A stretch of 64,000 nt of DNA from Euborellia annulipes (lineage: Eukaryota > Arthropoda > Insecta > Dermaptera > Anisolabididae). Below the pieces are notes generated by a model, which made no database searches, was not told the origin of the DNA, and worked only from the letters and a program-made list of their open reading frames with translations. Each line of letters starts with the position of its first letter. Within the stretch, counting starts at the first letter, position 1. The position numbers were made by a program, and so were the translations under genes. Positions 24,401-36,660 of the stretch are shown here, piece after piece. The stretch lies in contig JAKCPI010016541.1 of assembly GCA_023213315.1 (NCBI GenBank), positions 124,001 through 188,000 on the forward strand. Reading direction: 5' to 3'.

Positions 24401-27400
24401 TGAAAAGAATTGCCAATAACTAAAATATATAGGAAAGAAAATTTGATTTTTATCAAGTCTTTCAGTTTGTGAAACAGAGACTCCGTCCTTATTTAAATAA
24501 ATTTTAAAGCTAAGATGTGGAGCAAATTAATGTCCCTTAGATCAGGAAGAACAAGTTTTACGTCTGACCAGAGAAACTATTTAATAAATAGCTAAAGAGT
24601 AAATTTTGATTAAAAAAAAAACTAAATAAATTAAGAGAATGATTATTAAAAATATATAATTTGTAAACTATGGATACTCAGAAAAACTAACTTCAAAGAA
24701 GAAAATTAATAAATAAAATGCGAAATTCTATTAAAAAAAAAAATCTACTTAATTTACATTAGTTAATAAATAGTACGAAAATATGACAGATACGGAAGTT
24801 GACTGTTTTTTCGGCTTTACTTTGAAAATGTTATCATCACAAGTTTAGAGTGTTGCGAATCTCAATAGATTCATTTTAAAATGAGTTGCAAGATATACCG
24901 TAGTTGTTCTCTATTAGAATTAGAGAGCAAAAAAAATATCTTACTTTTAGGAAAAAGACTTATTTTTTAAACTAAATAAGTCTGTTTTCAACAAAAAAAG
25001 TTGATATTAATTATATGAATATGAGAAAGGAAATTTTTGCAGCAAAGTGGCTTTTTTTTTTTTAAATAGTCTCCGAGAGTAGAAAAAGGGTCATTTTTCA
25101 AAATCTCAAAAATTTTAGAAAATGGGTGGAGATAACTAATAAAATCATCAAGTCTCAAAAATAAAAAAATCTTTTGTGACTAATTGCACAGCTTCTGACT
25201 TACTCTTACCTTCGGTAGTTGACCAAGTTGTGTTCTGTGCTTGTCACACCAGATTTTTTGCAACCAATTTTTACTTTCTTTTACAAGGTGGGTGGAACCA
25301 GAAATAAGAATTAGCTCGTTAGCTAGAAATGAACCGTTCTAACTCCTATAGGGAATTATGTAACTTCACGGGGTGCCGGTAGATGGATACGGTCAGAGGT
25401 CGGTTGGGTTGGAGGGTGTGTCTTCGTGCACGAAGTCACCTCGAGGAAATAAACGAGGATCCCGGTAGGAATTTCAAATGAAATGAAATATAGGTAATAG
25501 AATTTTTGCGCTAACTAATTATCATACACAAAATTAGTATAAAATATAATTATTGAGTTTAATAAAATATAATTTTGCTTATGATAATACAATTCTAGCT
25601 GCAACTTATCGTAAAATGAATTGAAGTGTTTGCTAATACTCTCATAGTAAGTGATGATACTATTATCCAGGTAAAGTAGAAACGTTTTCTAAAATTAAGA
25701 GTTCTATTGGATAGAAGCTACCTTACTGGTTAACTTCTTTTCTGTCACATTTTTTGATCTGCGGATAGTCGTCATGGTTTATAATAATTAATAAAAAAAT
25801 AATATTTATTCCAAACTTGATTAGAATTATATATATAGACGTATATATAATTCAATTAAATATTTAAATTAAAATGATTATAAATATACCAAGGTCTATA
25901 AAAGAAAAAAAATTTGAAAATAACCTTTCGTAATCCGCGAAACTCTCTCTTTTATGATTTGTAAATTAAGTAATTTCATTCCAAATCTTTTTAAGAAAGA
26001 ATTTAATATAAAGTGCTTTAAAAATAAATTTATTTCAAGTCATTGGCAATTCCAATAAGGAGCTTATATGCTCATATGAAGTGATTAAAACTAAACTAAC
26101 CCGTATCCTCCTCGACGGCCGCCTCCGCCACCGCCGCCTTCACTTCCGTAACCACCTCCACCAGAGCCACCTTTTGAAAAGAAAAATCTCGTTTTAATAA
26201 ATATATATTATTAATAACAATTGTTAAAAGTAAAGAATATTTTATAATATATACATTAGATTTGAAAAAAAAAAAAAAATTACTGAGTGTTAAGTTGATA
26301 AATAAAAAATTTATATAAAAATTTTTTCATTAAAAATATTGAATTAAAATTTAAATGGATATATTCAATTACAGTGTAAAATAAGCAAAGAATTTTTAAA
26401 TAATTGTATATATTTAGTATCAATATTATGCTGACGCTAGAACCCTTTGAGACTTCTCAAGGAGTCAAATCCTTCCAGTCTAGATCAGTGGCGGAGTTAG
26501 GTTTAAAAAACTTATAAATTTGCATTAGAATTATATATAATAAAAAGCAAAACGTGTTCTTAAAATTACCAAGTTAGAAAAATAGAATTTATACTTGAAT
26601 CTCAAAATTGTATGAAACAAATATATACTGTATATATTTAATGGTGTGGCGAGGACGGCTCACGATATGGGGTTCCTCGGACGACAACACAGAGGAGCAC
26701 CAAGGATGGCTTGACTTGACCGGGTCAAGAGAGATATGACCGAGCTTGGCCTATCGGAGAGAACAGCATTGGAAAGGGTGATGTGGAGAGGTAAAGTAAG
26801 AACTGCCGACCCCGCACCGCGGGAATAATCAGGAGAAGAAAGAAGAAAATATACTGTATAAATAAATATATACTGTATATTGTAAGTCTAGGTGATCATA
26901 GGCTTGAAGGCTCCTTGGCGAAAAGCCTGCCTATTTCCGCCACTGCTATGTCCCTAATATTGATAACCAAATACTAACAAATTGCTATGGCTATTTCAGA
27001 ACCGATCGTCTCCTCAGCTAATAGAATTATAAAGAGAATATTTGAATTTGAAAAGCGTTTGATGCAGATTTGCCAATAAGTGAGTTTGCTAATTTTTTGG
27101 AAATAATGTCTATTAGTGGATTCCTGAGCGAGAACCCAAGATTTTTTGCCTGATATGATTAATATGTTCTTCATATTAAATTGGTCTTATTATAATCCTC
27201 CAAAGGATTCGATCGGTAAATAATTATTAGAAAATAATTACCATAGCCTCCTTGATTACCATATCCACCGCCTCCACTGCTTCCACTACTTCCTCCTCCT
27301 CCTCCTCCTCCTTGGTTGCCATATCCACCGCCTTGAGATCCATAATTACTTGATCCTCCATAACCTCCTCCGCCGCCGCCGCCTCCTCCTCCACCTCCAC

Positions 27401-28546
27401 CTTGATTGTAGTTGTAATTTCCTCCTCCACCCCCTACGCTGCTATTTGAACCACCTTGTCCTCCTTGTTCATAAGACTGTGATTGATATCCACCTTGATA
27501 ACCACCAGATTGAGTGGGAGGTGGAGCACCTATTTATTTAATTAAAAATTAAAAAAAATTAACCTTGTGTCATCAAGAGGTTACTATGAAGAAAATGCGG
27601 TTGGGTGTACTATATTGCTTAAGGTACGTTTTCCTAGACTGGTTTTATGAACGCTGCGGACGACGGATTAGAATCTAATCCCGCTTAAAACGCAGCGTTT
27701 TTGTTTTCCAAACCGCGGAATAACTATAGATTTTAGGTGGTTTTTTTTTTATCTTTCATAAAGTACACCAAGTTAACTTGTGTTCTTGTGTAAATTAAAC
27801 AATTTAATTTGATGCTACTTTTAAAACAAAAGAAATAGATCATTTTAAAATAAGATAAAAATTAAATGTTTTATATACATATATCGTTAAAACTAAAAAG
27901 AATTTGTTCCTGCAGTTATATTATACTATTAAACGAGCAATGTACAGTGACAATATTAAGTCACACCCATGCGCTTTCTACTTGTGATTATTTCATTCTT
28001 TTTAAAAAAAATATTATATATTTTTTAATAGAAACTTTCATGGATCAATCCTAGAAAATTTCCAATAAAGATTTTCATTTTCTTTTATAAAAACAATTAA
28101 ATAATCACAAGTATAAAACGAATGGGTGAGAGTTAATATTGTCCCTCACTGTACGTTTATTTGTCTGTTTATACATATAAAATCAGCACAATTAACCGCT
28201 TACCCAGTTTTTATTTTCTGAGAACACCCTGAATTTAATAATTTATTTCTTTGTAATATAATAATTATTCAATAAATTATTACCGATATTTAATATTATT
28301 TTAACACATGAAAGAAAATTTTTTTTTTTAATCCTTTGATATACAGTACTATGAGCATATAAATTTCGAAATTATAATTTGTTGTGCGGTTAATTGTACC
28401 GGTGAGAGTATATAATCACACAATTTCTCGAAAAGAACCTTTATATTTTTTTTCAAATTGTAAATATATACTATTTCTGGTATCAATGTGAAATTACGCT
28501 AGGTCTCTTCTTTGGGAAAATGTGGATACTATAATAGATTATTAAA

Positions 28547-28589
<43 letters not shown>

Positions 28590-30272
28590 ATATCATGTGT
28601 AGGTCCATGAAGCTAGTTTGGAAAACTTAAACCGAATATGTATTAATTCGTATAGGCGAGAAAAGTAGGTATCAACGGGAGTCGTAGGCAATATTATTAT
28701 AGTATCCAAATTTTCATTTTATTTTTCATTTATTTTAAATTTTATCAAAAAATACGACCGAGCTTCAGCTCGGTCAACTAGGAACTATATATATATGTAT
28801 ATATATAATATAAGACCACCAGCAAATGTATATATAAAATTTTCAATTTTTAATGTCTAATTTATTAAAGTAAAATCTACTACTATAAATTGTTCCAGGA
28901 ACAAACCATCCCTGGAGAAGATTGATAGCTAGTGAAACCTATATTGGTTTAAATTTTTGCAAATTTAATTTTTAAAGAATTATATTGTTTTATAATTATT
29001 AAGTTTAAATCTCTCTACACCAAAAAAAATGGGATTTTTAATAATGTTTAGGCCGATCTGCAGAAAAGGCCTCGAGTAGAATAGAACGAGGCTTGGGCCT
29101 TCGCAGATGATTTAAAACAACTTGCAAAGCCCCCGTCCTAGATTATTCCAGTCCCTTGCACAAGGTTCTCCATTGAAAAAAAAAAATTAAAACTTTAGGG
29201 AACTCTAGTCTAGGCTCAAGCCACGCTCTCTTCCAATTGAGGCCCAAACTGTAAATTTACAAAATAAAATTTAAAATAGAATTGAATTTGTTTCAAATGA
29301 AACATTTCAATTCAAAGTTCTATTCAAGAAGGAAAAATTTCGTGAACTTTTTGAACACTTGCAAAAACATTTTTAGGAGCTAAAAATTTAATTTTATTCA
29401 TTTTTTAATTATTTCAATATTTACAAACACATATTATACAGATGTAATTTTGAAAAAAAAATTCTTATACAATTTAAATATGTACGAAACATTGTACTCG
29501 AGAGATTGTATCGGGTACAATGTTTCGGTATTAGAATAGAAATCATTTTTCAAAATGAAAATAAAATCTGTCCAAGTTTTTTACTCCTAAATTTTTTTAT
29601 TAATAGCTCATAAAGATTATGGAAATTAAAATATCAAAATAAGAACTGTTGAAAATATCCATTTTAAGTTTTAATTCTAATAAATAAACAATTTAATGAA
29701 TGTCTTAGATACCAAATAAACTTTGTAAATATTTAAAAAAAAAATCATGATATTTTTCAAATAAAAAATGATCAGCCTACTAAGTGATAAAAATAATTTT
29801 TTTTTTTTTTTAAAGGAAAGGTAATTACCTCCTCCACCATAGTTGGAAGGCTGATTCCAGGATCCTTGCTGGTTGTAATTGCCCTGGTCATATCCATATC
29901 CAGAACCTCCGCCGGCCGGAGGACCTGCGGTTGATGTCGGTCCTGTTTGAGGATATCCTTGATAATTGCCATAACCGCCCCCGCCACTGGCAGCATTATA
30001 TGATCCGTACTCTACAGGATTTAATCAAATATTTACAAAAGGAAAACAGTCAAAAAATAAATAAGTTAAAAAATAATAATCAATCAAGCAAAATAAATGT
30101 AAAATATGAGATAAAAAATGTGAGATATCTCTAGTAAAATGGATTCGGCTTGGTTTTAAAAAATATAAATTGATTTAATAAATAAAGAAATAAAAATAAA
30201 ACACTTAATAACAAAAAATAAATTAAATTATTTGGAAAGATATTAATATAAGTACTCACGATTTTCTGCCAT
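18485..30272 (-). CDS. FUS: FUS/cabeza-type FET-family RNA-binding protein
   Basis: Eight coding exons join in frame to 453 residues: 30260-30272, 29829-30011, 27242-27529, 26101-26170, 23562-23590, 20829-20944, 20626-20755 and 18485-19017. Residues 1-200 are a Gly/Tyr/Gln/Ser-rich low-complexity segment, the self-associating part of FET proteins. Residues about 206-290 are one RRM (VFVSGM and IQEHFGAIG, the FUS type). Residues 352-378 are a RanBP2-type zinc finger with Cys at spacing C-x4-C-x10-C-x2-C (C356 to C375). The ends of the RRM and the whole tail are RGG-rich, and the protein stops in RPRPY. FET proteins bind RNA and act with RNA polymerase II and the splicing machinery in the nucleus; Drosophila has the homologue cabeza. 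The start MAEN is chosen because it is the only ATG joining the chain. The first coding exon is only 13 nt and exon 5 only 29 nt. The Gly-rich exons produce long shadow frames on the other strand. Introns carry TTAA, pogo-like, Tc1/mariner and hAT elements. Confidence 0.95.
19070..19387. mobile_element. TTAA-flanked MITE in FUS intron 7
   Basis: The element has ends GGTGCGCGTCTCGG and the imperfect complement CGAGATGCGCACC, with TTAA at both borders (19070-19073, 19384-19387). A second copy lies in reverse orientation at 60551-60943. TTAA duplication is the signature of piggyBac-type transposases; no transposase is encoded here. Confidence 0.8.
19761..19862. repeat. Short palindrome with 43-bp arms
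   Basis: ATGACCGCTCTGTGTACAAA at 19761 is answered by its complement ending at 19862, with one mismatch over 43 bp and a 16-bp loop. The loop itself repeats part of the arm. It lies in FUS intron 7. Confidence 0.75.
19945..20045 (+). repeat. Retroelement end with hammerhead-like motif
   Basis: GGCA-CTGAAGA ... GAAATATT-TGCC occupies 19951-19991: the CUGANGA and GAAA boxes of a hammerhead core are present, and GGCA/TGCC can close stem I. Similar ends are known from Penelope-like elements. No coding part of such an element is visible nearby. Confidence 0.45.
22567..23031. mobile_element. pogo/Tigger-like MITE in FUS intron 5
   Basis: The ends are CAGTAGAATCCCAATAATTC and the complement ATCGGGATTCATCTG, flanked by TA on both sides. 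The interior repeats ACGAATTA-type words. The CAGT(A/T)GAA terminus and TA target site are those of pogo-class elements. An 87-codon open frame inside has no similarity I recognise. Confidence 0.75.
25169..25256. repeat. Palindromic module P in FUS intron 4
   Basis: This is a worn copy: the right end GTCACACCAGATTTT is intact, the centre contains TTACCTTCGGTAGTTGACC, and the left end is reduced to TCTTTTGTGAC. Confidence 0.55.
26486..26945. mobile_element. hAT-like element with LINE 3' end inside (FUS intron 3)
   Basis: The ends CAGTGGCGGAGTTAGG and CCTATTTCCGCCACTG are inverted repeats of hAT style, but no matching 8-bp flanks are visible, so the borders are less sure. Between about 26641 and 26847 sits a GC-rich LINE 3' end. 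It translates as a run ending [18 protein letters not shown], the familiar C-terminus of a LINE ORF2, and is followed by a GAAGAAAG tail. ATATATACTGTATAT-type sequence on both sides is a likely target duplication. Confidence 0.6.
27945..28151. mobile_element. Tc1/mariner-type MITE (FUS intron 2)
   Basis: This is a complete copy of 207 bp with ends CAGTGACAATATTAAGTC and the complement TTAATATTGTCCCTCACTG, flanked by TA at 27943-27944 and 28152-28153. It serves as the reference for the interrupted copy at 987-1645 and the copy at 50731-50941. Confidence 0.85.
28555..28586. repeat. (TA)n microsatellite
   Basis: Uninterrupted TA dinucleotides for about 30 bp inside FUS intron 2. A perfect 20-bp palindrome, GACCGAGCTTCAGCTCGGTC, follows at about 28757-28776. 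Confidence 0.9.
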
Positions 30273-32249
30273 TGTAAAATAATAATTTAAATGAGAGAAA
30301 AACAGATAGTAACTATAAAGCGGGAAGCGTTGCCGGAAATGCTTGAAACGCTTTGAGAATCAACGAGCTCTCGAAAATGGCTTCATACGGAACTAGTCAA
30401 ATCAGCTTCCATTTAAATTTATTTTTTATTTTAGCTGACAAATGAAACTTCTTTGATTTAATAATTAATTAATTATATTAGCTGCAATTAGCACTAAATA
30501 AGAGAGAACATTTTTTTTAATTATTTGAAATGGTCTGGGTTTATTCAAAGTTCTAAAAATTTCTAAACATTTATTTTAAATTTTCCCACAAAATATTAAT
30601 TTTTCAAATGGTCGTGAGAGGGTGCTGTAGTCAAATTTCCAAGGATTCGACTCGGTCGATTTCGTTTTGTTTCGGCTCCCTGAGCTCTGACGTCAGTCTA
30701 GTAACTAAAGTCTCTCTTTTTATTAAATTTTATTGGGGTTATATACAATTCGTAATATTAAATTAAATATTTTGTAATTTACATTTAAATTACACTTATA
30801 TTATTTAAAAATATATTAGATAAAATGAATCCATAAAATATAGAAAAATGCAGGGGTTTATGTAAAAAAATAATCGAATTACAAAATAGCTCTGATCCCA
30901 TTACCAGTCCGACTTTGGGGGTAGGCAGGTTGAGACCTCGTCAATTTAAATAAAACACAAACACGATTATACACAAGCAACGTTTCTCTAGATCTCAGAA
31001 GCAATCCCAATTCTCAGTTTTGTAACTTGTAAAGTGAAAAGTAGAGAAAATTGACTTATCTGATCTTTGTTTGGGTTCCTCGGACCCATTCAACAAAGTT
31101 CCGCCGTGGTTCTTGTTGTCCTTGACCACCTAACAATCCGATCCACTATTGAATTTCTCTTTTCAACTAACTAAATAAAGATATTTTCAGTTTATATAAA
31201 GATTAACATTTTTTTAATAGAAAGCCTTCTATATTACGTTTTTTATATGAATATGATTATATATATGAAAGGTCTAAGACTGGGTGTATGCGAAGATAGG
31301 TTTTCTAGGGTTTAAGTCACGTTTGTTATTTAGATTTACTTGTTGAGTAAATGGCTATATATACATATATATATAACAATAGGTAGCAGGAGGATTATAT
31401 ATATATATATGTCATCTCACAAGTCAGTGAATAAGTGTTTAGGTCGATTTTTGTACAAAATGAGTTATAGAATAGAAGTAGGCAGAAATTTTGGTTTTTT
31501 TTTTTTCCCTCTTGGTTATATATAAGGGGGCAAGTCAGGGGCTGGTTTTTATTTCGGGGCGGTGCCAGGATTTTGTCTAGGGAGAGTCAGCGGGGTATAC
31601 AGAGGAAGGGTAATGATTTAGTACAGGATTCAAATTAGCTTTAATAAAGTACTTTTGTATGATTAAAATGATAGCTAAAATAAAATCCTTTTGAAACTTA
31701 ACCTTGTGTTATTTATCTATAATAAGATGATAATTTAATTTTAATGATGATAATGTTTTATTCTTCTAAACCAAAATATTTAGAATATATATATATTGGG
31801 TAAAAACGAACTAATTTGTTTTATTCTGTTCAAAGGGATGGGAAGAGGACCAACCTCCTGGAATCACTTATATATATATATTAATTTAATTGGATCCTGA
31901 ATGTTGATAATATTAATAAATATTTATTTGATTAAATCATTAAAGATAAATTACAAATAAAAATAAATAATTTTTACAAATTTAAAGAAAATGTTCGCAA
32001 AAAATTCCAAAAATACCATAATAACAGAAAATAAAAGAAATAAAGATGAATAAACCGAATTATTAACCCGAATGTATAAAACTGAGCTTATGTTTTTTCT
32101 AGGTATAAGAAAGAGAAGCATTTTTTTTATAAATTTTTTATAATGGTTTTACTTCGTTATACCTAAACAGCCCAGAAGCACTTGCTAAGTTTTATACATT
32201 TGGTCCATTATTACAATAATATAAATTCTTAATTAATAACAGAGAAATA
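30273..32249. other. Intergenic: FUS upstream and MED19 downstream
   Basis: Just upstream of FUS (reading from the minus strand) there is a CCGGAAAT motif at 30333-30340, an ETS-type site common in housekeeping promoters; its use here is inference. Positions 30640-30890 share a dispersed repeat with 58140-58360 (TATATACAATTC, ATGCAGGGGTTTATG). Positions 30903-31018 share another with 56090-56200 (GTAGGCAG and CAAACACGATTATA). A possible MED19 AATAAA on the minus strand is at 31923-31928. No gene is seen. Confidence 0.5.
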
Positions 32250-33116
32250 TTAGACACTAGAATGTTGGCTTGGTGTTAATCCACCCGAATGTTCTGGACT
32301 ATGCTTTTGTTTTTTTCTTTTCTTCTCTTTCTTTCGTTTTTTCCTCTCTTTTTCTTCATCGTGTCGTTTTTGTTTTTTATGTTTCTTTTCATGGGTATCT
32401 TGCCCAATTTCTGCTACTTGGGCTTCTTGACTTGGCGTATCTCCAGCTTTATGCTTATGTTTTTTATGTTTATTTTTATGTTTTTTCTGAGGTGCTTGAT
32501 TCACATATCTATATTGTTCTGGTAAAGGACCTGGATGGAGTCTGAATCCAGCAAGTTGAACACTTGTAAGGGGGAGTAGTTCCTTACCACCTATTGGAGG
32601 TTTATCAATTACAGATCGTAATGAACTATTGTCTTGATGCCCGGGGGTATCTATGATACCAGGAAGATTGGGTAAAAACGAACTAAGTTGTTCCTTGGGT
32701 TTTTTTAAACAGAATTTATTATAGGAATGTTCAAGACCATAATAACTCATTAAATTTGTTGCTCCTGTCAATTCACTTTCACCTGCAATAAAAAGATAAT
32801 AATGTATAATAATTATGATATAAAGTATAGTTTCAATATTTAAGAAATTAGGCTCCCATAAGATAAATAACTAAATCAAAATTTTAATAATGTGAATTTT
32901 TTTTAAATAAAACATTTTATATATATACTTACATGGCTTTTCCTTCATCAAATAGAAGGGTCCACTATGGAGAATTGAGGGATTTTTTCCAAGTGAAATC
33001 GTTGTTTTTAAGGTACCAGTAGAATCTTGGCGTGAAACAACAGGGGATCTCGCCCCTCGAGGTGATGATTTGGGTGAATATTGTTCTATTTTTCGATACT
33101 GATCAGCCATCATCAT
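32250..33116 (-). CDS. MED19: Mediator complex subunit 19
   Basis: Two exons, 32933-33116 and 32250-32782, join through a split Cys codon to 238 residues. Residues about 55-165 match the conserved MED19 core: the FYLM-K-P start, ELTGATNLM, YYGLEHSYNKF, FLPNLPGIIDTPG, DNSSLRS, GKELLPLT and AGFRLHPGPLPEQYR are all legible. MED19 sits in the Mediator middle module and helps connect transcription factors to RNA polymerase II in the nucleus. The C-terminal third is strongly basic (KHKNKHKKHKHK and further Lys/Glu runs), as in animal MED19, and ends SQHSSV. The first Met of MMMADQ is taken as start; the following Met codons are equally possible. The single intron is 150 bp. The length agrees with animal homologues. 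FUS lies downstream on the same strand, with about 2 kb between. Confidence 0.97.
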
Positions 33117-33941
33117 CTTTACTCGTCATTCTTTATTTAGCTTAACAAAATTGAAATTGGAAATATTATTTTATAGTTTTTAAGGATAAGAAGCGCTGAC
33201 AACAGTTTGGGTATAGAGTTTGCGACGAATTTTGACACGACAAAAGATGAGCAAGCTTGCCAATTTTCAAACATGAAATCCCTAAATAATCTGCTAAATA
33301 AAGTTGGCATTACGGTGTGGCAAAATTTGAAAAATTCTATCACATATTTGTATAAATTATCTTTTAATTTAAATTATATTTTTTAAAAATAAGGACGAAA
33401 TCTATTAGGCTTAAGATATCAAGAATAAATATAAATTATTTTACATTTTAAAAGAGGAAACGCTCAAATCAGAACAAAATTGTACACAGATAAAAGTCGC
33501 GCTTTTACAAAGTTCTAGGGGTATAATCAAGATAAATATAATCATACTATAATACAGGGAGGTCTCCCCCCTCCCTGGTATAATATGTGCTTCCGGTTCA
33601 GAGCAAGAAACATTTATTCCCCTGATTTATTCAAATCCTCCCTGTTCAAATTATATCATCTCATATTCCCGAAATTTTTTGAATAGGAAAGGCGGGGAGG
33701 CGGCAGATTCAAAGAGAAAAGGGTAATGCGGGAAATAATTATTTATTATATTTTAAATTCGAAATCAAATTTGCATTAAATAGAGCTTTTGTATAGTTAA
33801 AATCATAATATTAATGTCTTTTTTTCTGTCCTTGGACCAGGTTTCTCTGCCCCCCCCCCCCCCTCCTGGCCTTTATAGTCTATCAATTAATTTAGACGAA
33901 AATTGAGAATATGTTTATCATTGAAAAAATTCCAGAACTTG

Positions 33942-33975
<34 letters not shown>

Positions 33976-36122
33976 ACTTTAGGGGTAGTAAATGCAAAAG
34001 CAAAATGAAAGCACTTTAACCAGGAATCTTGGTAGATGGATCTAGACAGTTCAAAATGAAATTTATTCTAGATTATTAATAGATAAAACTAAAACGCCAA
34101 ATATCATTTTATTTTACACATTGGTGAATATCTATAATATTATTATAAAACAATATATCATATATATATAAATACTTTTTACCAGGTATAATTGTTTTGT
34201 CTTGAAAGTAGGCTAGTTTGTTTTAAATAAAAAAAATACCCTCTAAATAATTAGAGAATAAAAGGGATAAACTTAATGAAATTGTATACTACTGCAGCAA
34301 TAAGCATTAAGCATATATCTTAATTCTTGGCATATTCTCAAAGTATTTATCAATTATTATTTATTTATTCAAATGTAGAGGCATTATCAATCAAACTTTA
34401 ATTCTTATCAGATACAAAGTAGTAAGATGTTTGTTAAATTTTATATGCGCCTTGACTTAATGTTAATTCTTATCAGTTTATTCTTTACATAACCTACTAT
34501 CTAGAATTTCTTTAATCATATTTGCAGATATAAAAGGTGATCAGTCGCAGATCCACATTAAATCACAATGAAGCATGGTTTAAGGATGGCCAAAATATTT
34601 ACCTAATACAGTGATGTAGTGTGAAGCTGAATGTCTTTAATCATTTTTATAATAAATATAGCGTATTAAGCCATACTATTATTTTTTTTATATTTTCAAA
34701 AGAAAAGATGAATAAAATGATACAAATTCTTTACCATAGTGACGGTTCCTGAATTTTGGTTTGGGGGGATTTCTATTTTGGAAATATTTAAAGAGACGAA
34801 AGGTGCTGGCCCAGGAGAAAAGAGAGTAAAAAAAATAATTATTTACTAACTTTTACAAGAACAAATCAAGTTTCAACTTAAAAAAAATTAACCGGCCCCC
34901 ACAAGGAACAATTACTATATATACCAAAATTATTTCATCAATTTACATTGCATAAAGAGGGGGTTTCTGTAAAAATATCAAAATTTTGAAAAAATATTTC
35001 AAATTTTTTCAGCTTGAAATGCTAATAGAATTTTGCCAATTGCCTGGAATTTTTTATATTTCTAGTTTTTTTTTTTTTTTTTTTTTTTATTTTTTCAGCA
35101 AGCAACTTCGAGGCAACCTAGGGAGTGTTTTTCCATTCTCTCTTAGCTACACTCCTGCTTGTTATTAAAGAAATGATGAAAAATTAATAAGTTGTATAGT
35201 CTATAAACAATGCTGCCTTAATTAATTTTTGCTCACTGCTGCTTTGTAGTAAAGTTTTTATAAAATAAAATAATTTATACTAAACATACAGTATATATAT
35301 AAAACATATTTATATATATTTTCGGATATTATTTTAATTAATCTGGAAATGAGTCAAGACTTAATTTGTAATTGGCATAGGCCTAATTACTACGTATTTT
35401 ATTATTAAATCTTAGATTAGTTAAATGCAAAAGACTAACTTTTCTTCAGAACATCTGACTCTCATTAAAAATTGAATTTTCAAAATATTTTCAAGCTGTT
35501 TTTGATTTAAAAGTTATATAATTTCATAATTTTAAAATATAATAACAATATTAACAATATTTTATTAATTTATAAAATTACAGAGGATTGTTAGTGGTTA
35601 TATTGTACATCATTTTTTATAATGGAGTATTTTTTGGCATTTTTGAAAGTTTTATAAACATATAGGCCTATATTTAAATAGCCGGGAAACAAATGAATAA
35701 GCCAGAATCAATAGCAAAGAAAGAAAATATTTTTTTGCCACTTTGGTATTCAAAAGAGAAGTCGTTTTAAAAAATTTTGGTTGGCTCAAAAATGGAATTT
35801 TCGGACTTTCGCCATTATGACTCTCAGCAGGCAATATATAATTCGAATAATCTTCTGTAAATTTATTTGAAAGTTAGTTTATAGATTTCTTCTACATTCC
35901 TTTTCACTCTCCAATTACTTCATTCAAAATTACGGATAATTAAATATATTAATACCTTAAAAATAAAATTTTCTAAAAAATATTTACATTTCTGATCAAA
36001 AAATAATTAGAATAAGTTTGAATGCCCTCCAAAAAAAAGTATTTAAAAATATAAATTGTGAAAAAATGGTGGTACTAGTGCAAAAATTATATATATACAT
36101 GTATATATAATATATATAATGA
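33117..36122. other. Intergenic AT-rich sequence with homopolymers
   Basis: This is the upstream flank of MED19. It contains a poly(C) tract near 33851-33863, poly(A) near 33942-33973 and poly(T) near 35066-35088. Fragments around 33560 and 34740 have the G-rich look of worn hAT MITE ends, but no pair of ends can be matched. No gene is visible. Confidence 0.45.
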
Positions 36123-36660
36123 AAGTAGTATATTCTTTCTTGGACGATAAATGCCAGGTGGTATGTATTATGGTACAATTATTAAAAAATATAAATATTT
36201 TTCAATAATATATAATATATTTTGGTTTACAGATGTTCAATCTCTGTTTCGGCTAACAAGAAAGCCCCACCTCCCCAATCATGGTGGCCGAAACAGAGCT
36301 TGCGCATCTTTAAACTAAAATATATATATTATTGAAAATTATTTATATTTTTTAATAATTGTACCAAAGTACATTTCTGCTGTCTAGCTCAGGGGCCACA
36401 TCTTATGGGTACGTCAATGGCGACCACAAGCTAGGACTGACAGTCCCCAGTTCTTTGCAAGTCAGGCTCTTCCCTTCTATATTTTCAACAGGCGTCAGAC
36501 CGTGCGACGGGCCGCCCTGTTCTATTCCTTCCCAGTCGCGAAAACCCATGAATGGCAAATTCTGCCGACCCCGTACCTCGGGAATAATCAGGCGAAGAAA
36601 GAAGAAGAAGAAGAGTACAATTCAGCTGTCATTTATCGTCCATAAAATAATATACTGGTA
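36123..36660. mobile_element. Foldback element split by a LINE 3' end
   Basis: The left arm (about 36124-36245) pairs with 36290-36384 and then, after a break, with about 36628-36660. The break is a 231-bp insertion at 36385-36615 flanked by a 15-bp imperfect repeat (TACATTTCTGCTGTC at 36370-36384, TACAATTCAGCTGTC at 36616-36630). The loop holds an inner hairpin, CTCTGTTTCGGC / GCCGAAACAGAG. Confidence 0.75.
36385..36615 (+). mobile_element. LINE-type 3' end with (GAA)n tail
   Basis: This is GC-rich relative to its flanks. It contains TGCCGACCCCGTACCTCGGG, GGGCCGCCCTGTTCTATTCC and a GAAGAAGAAG tail. It is the same family as 26641-26847 and, in reverse, 61562-61745. Only the 3' terminus is present, as usual for 5'-truncated LINE copies; an equally short SINE with the same tail cannot be excluded. 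Confidence 0.65.
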
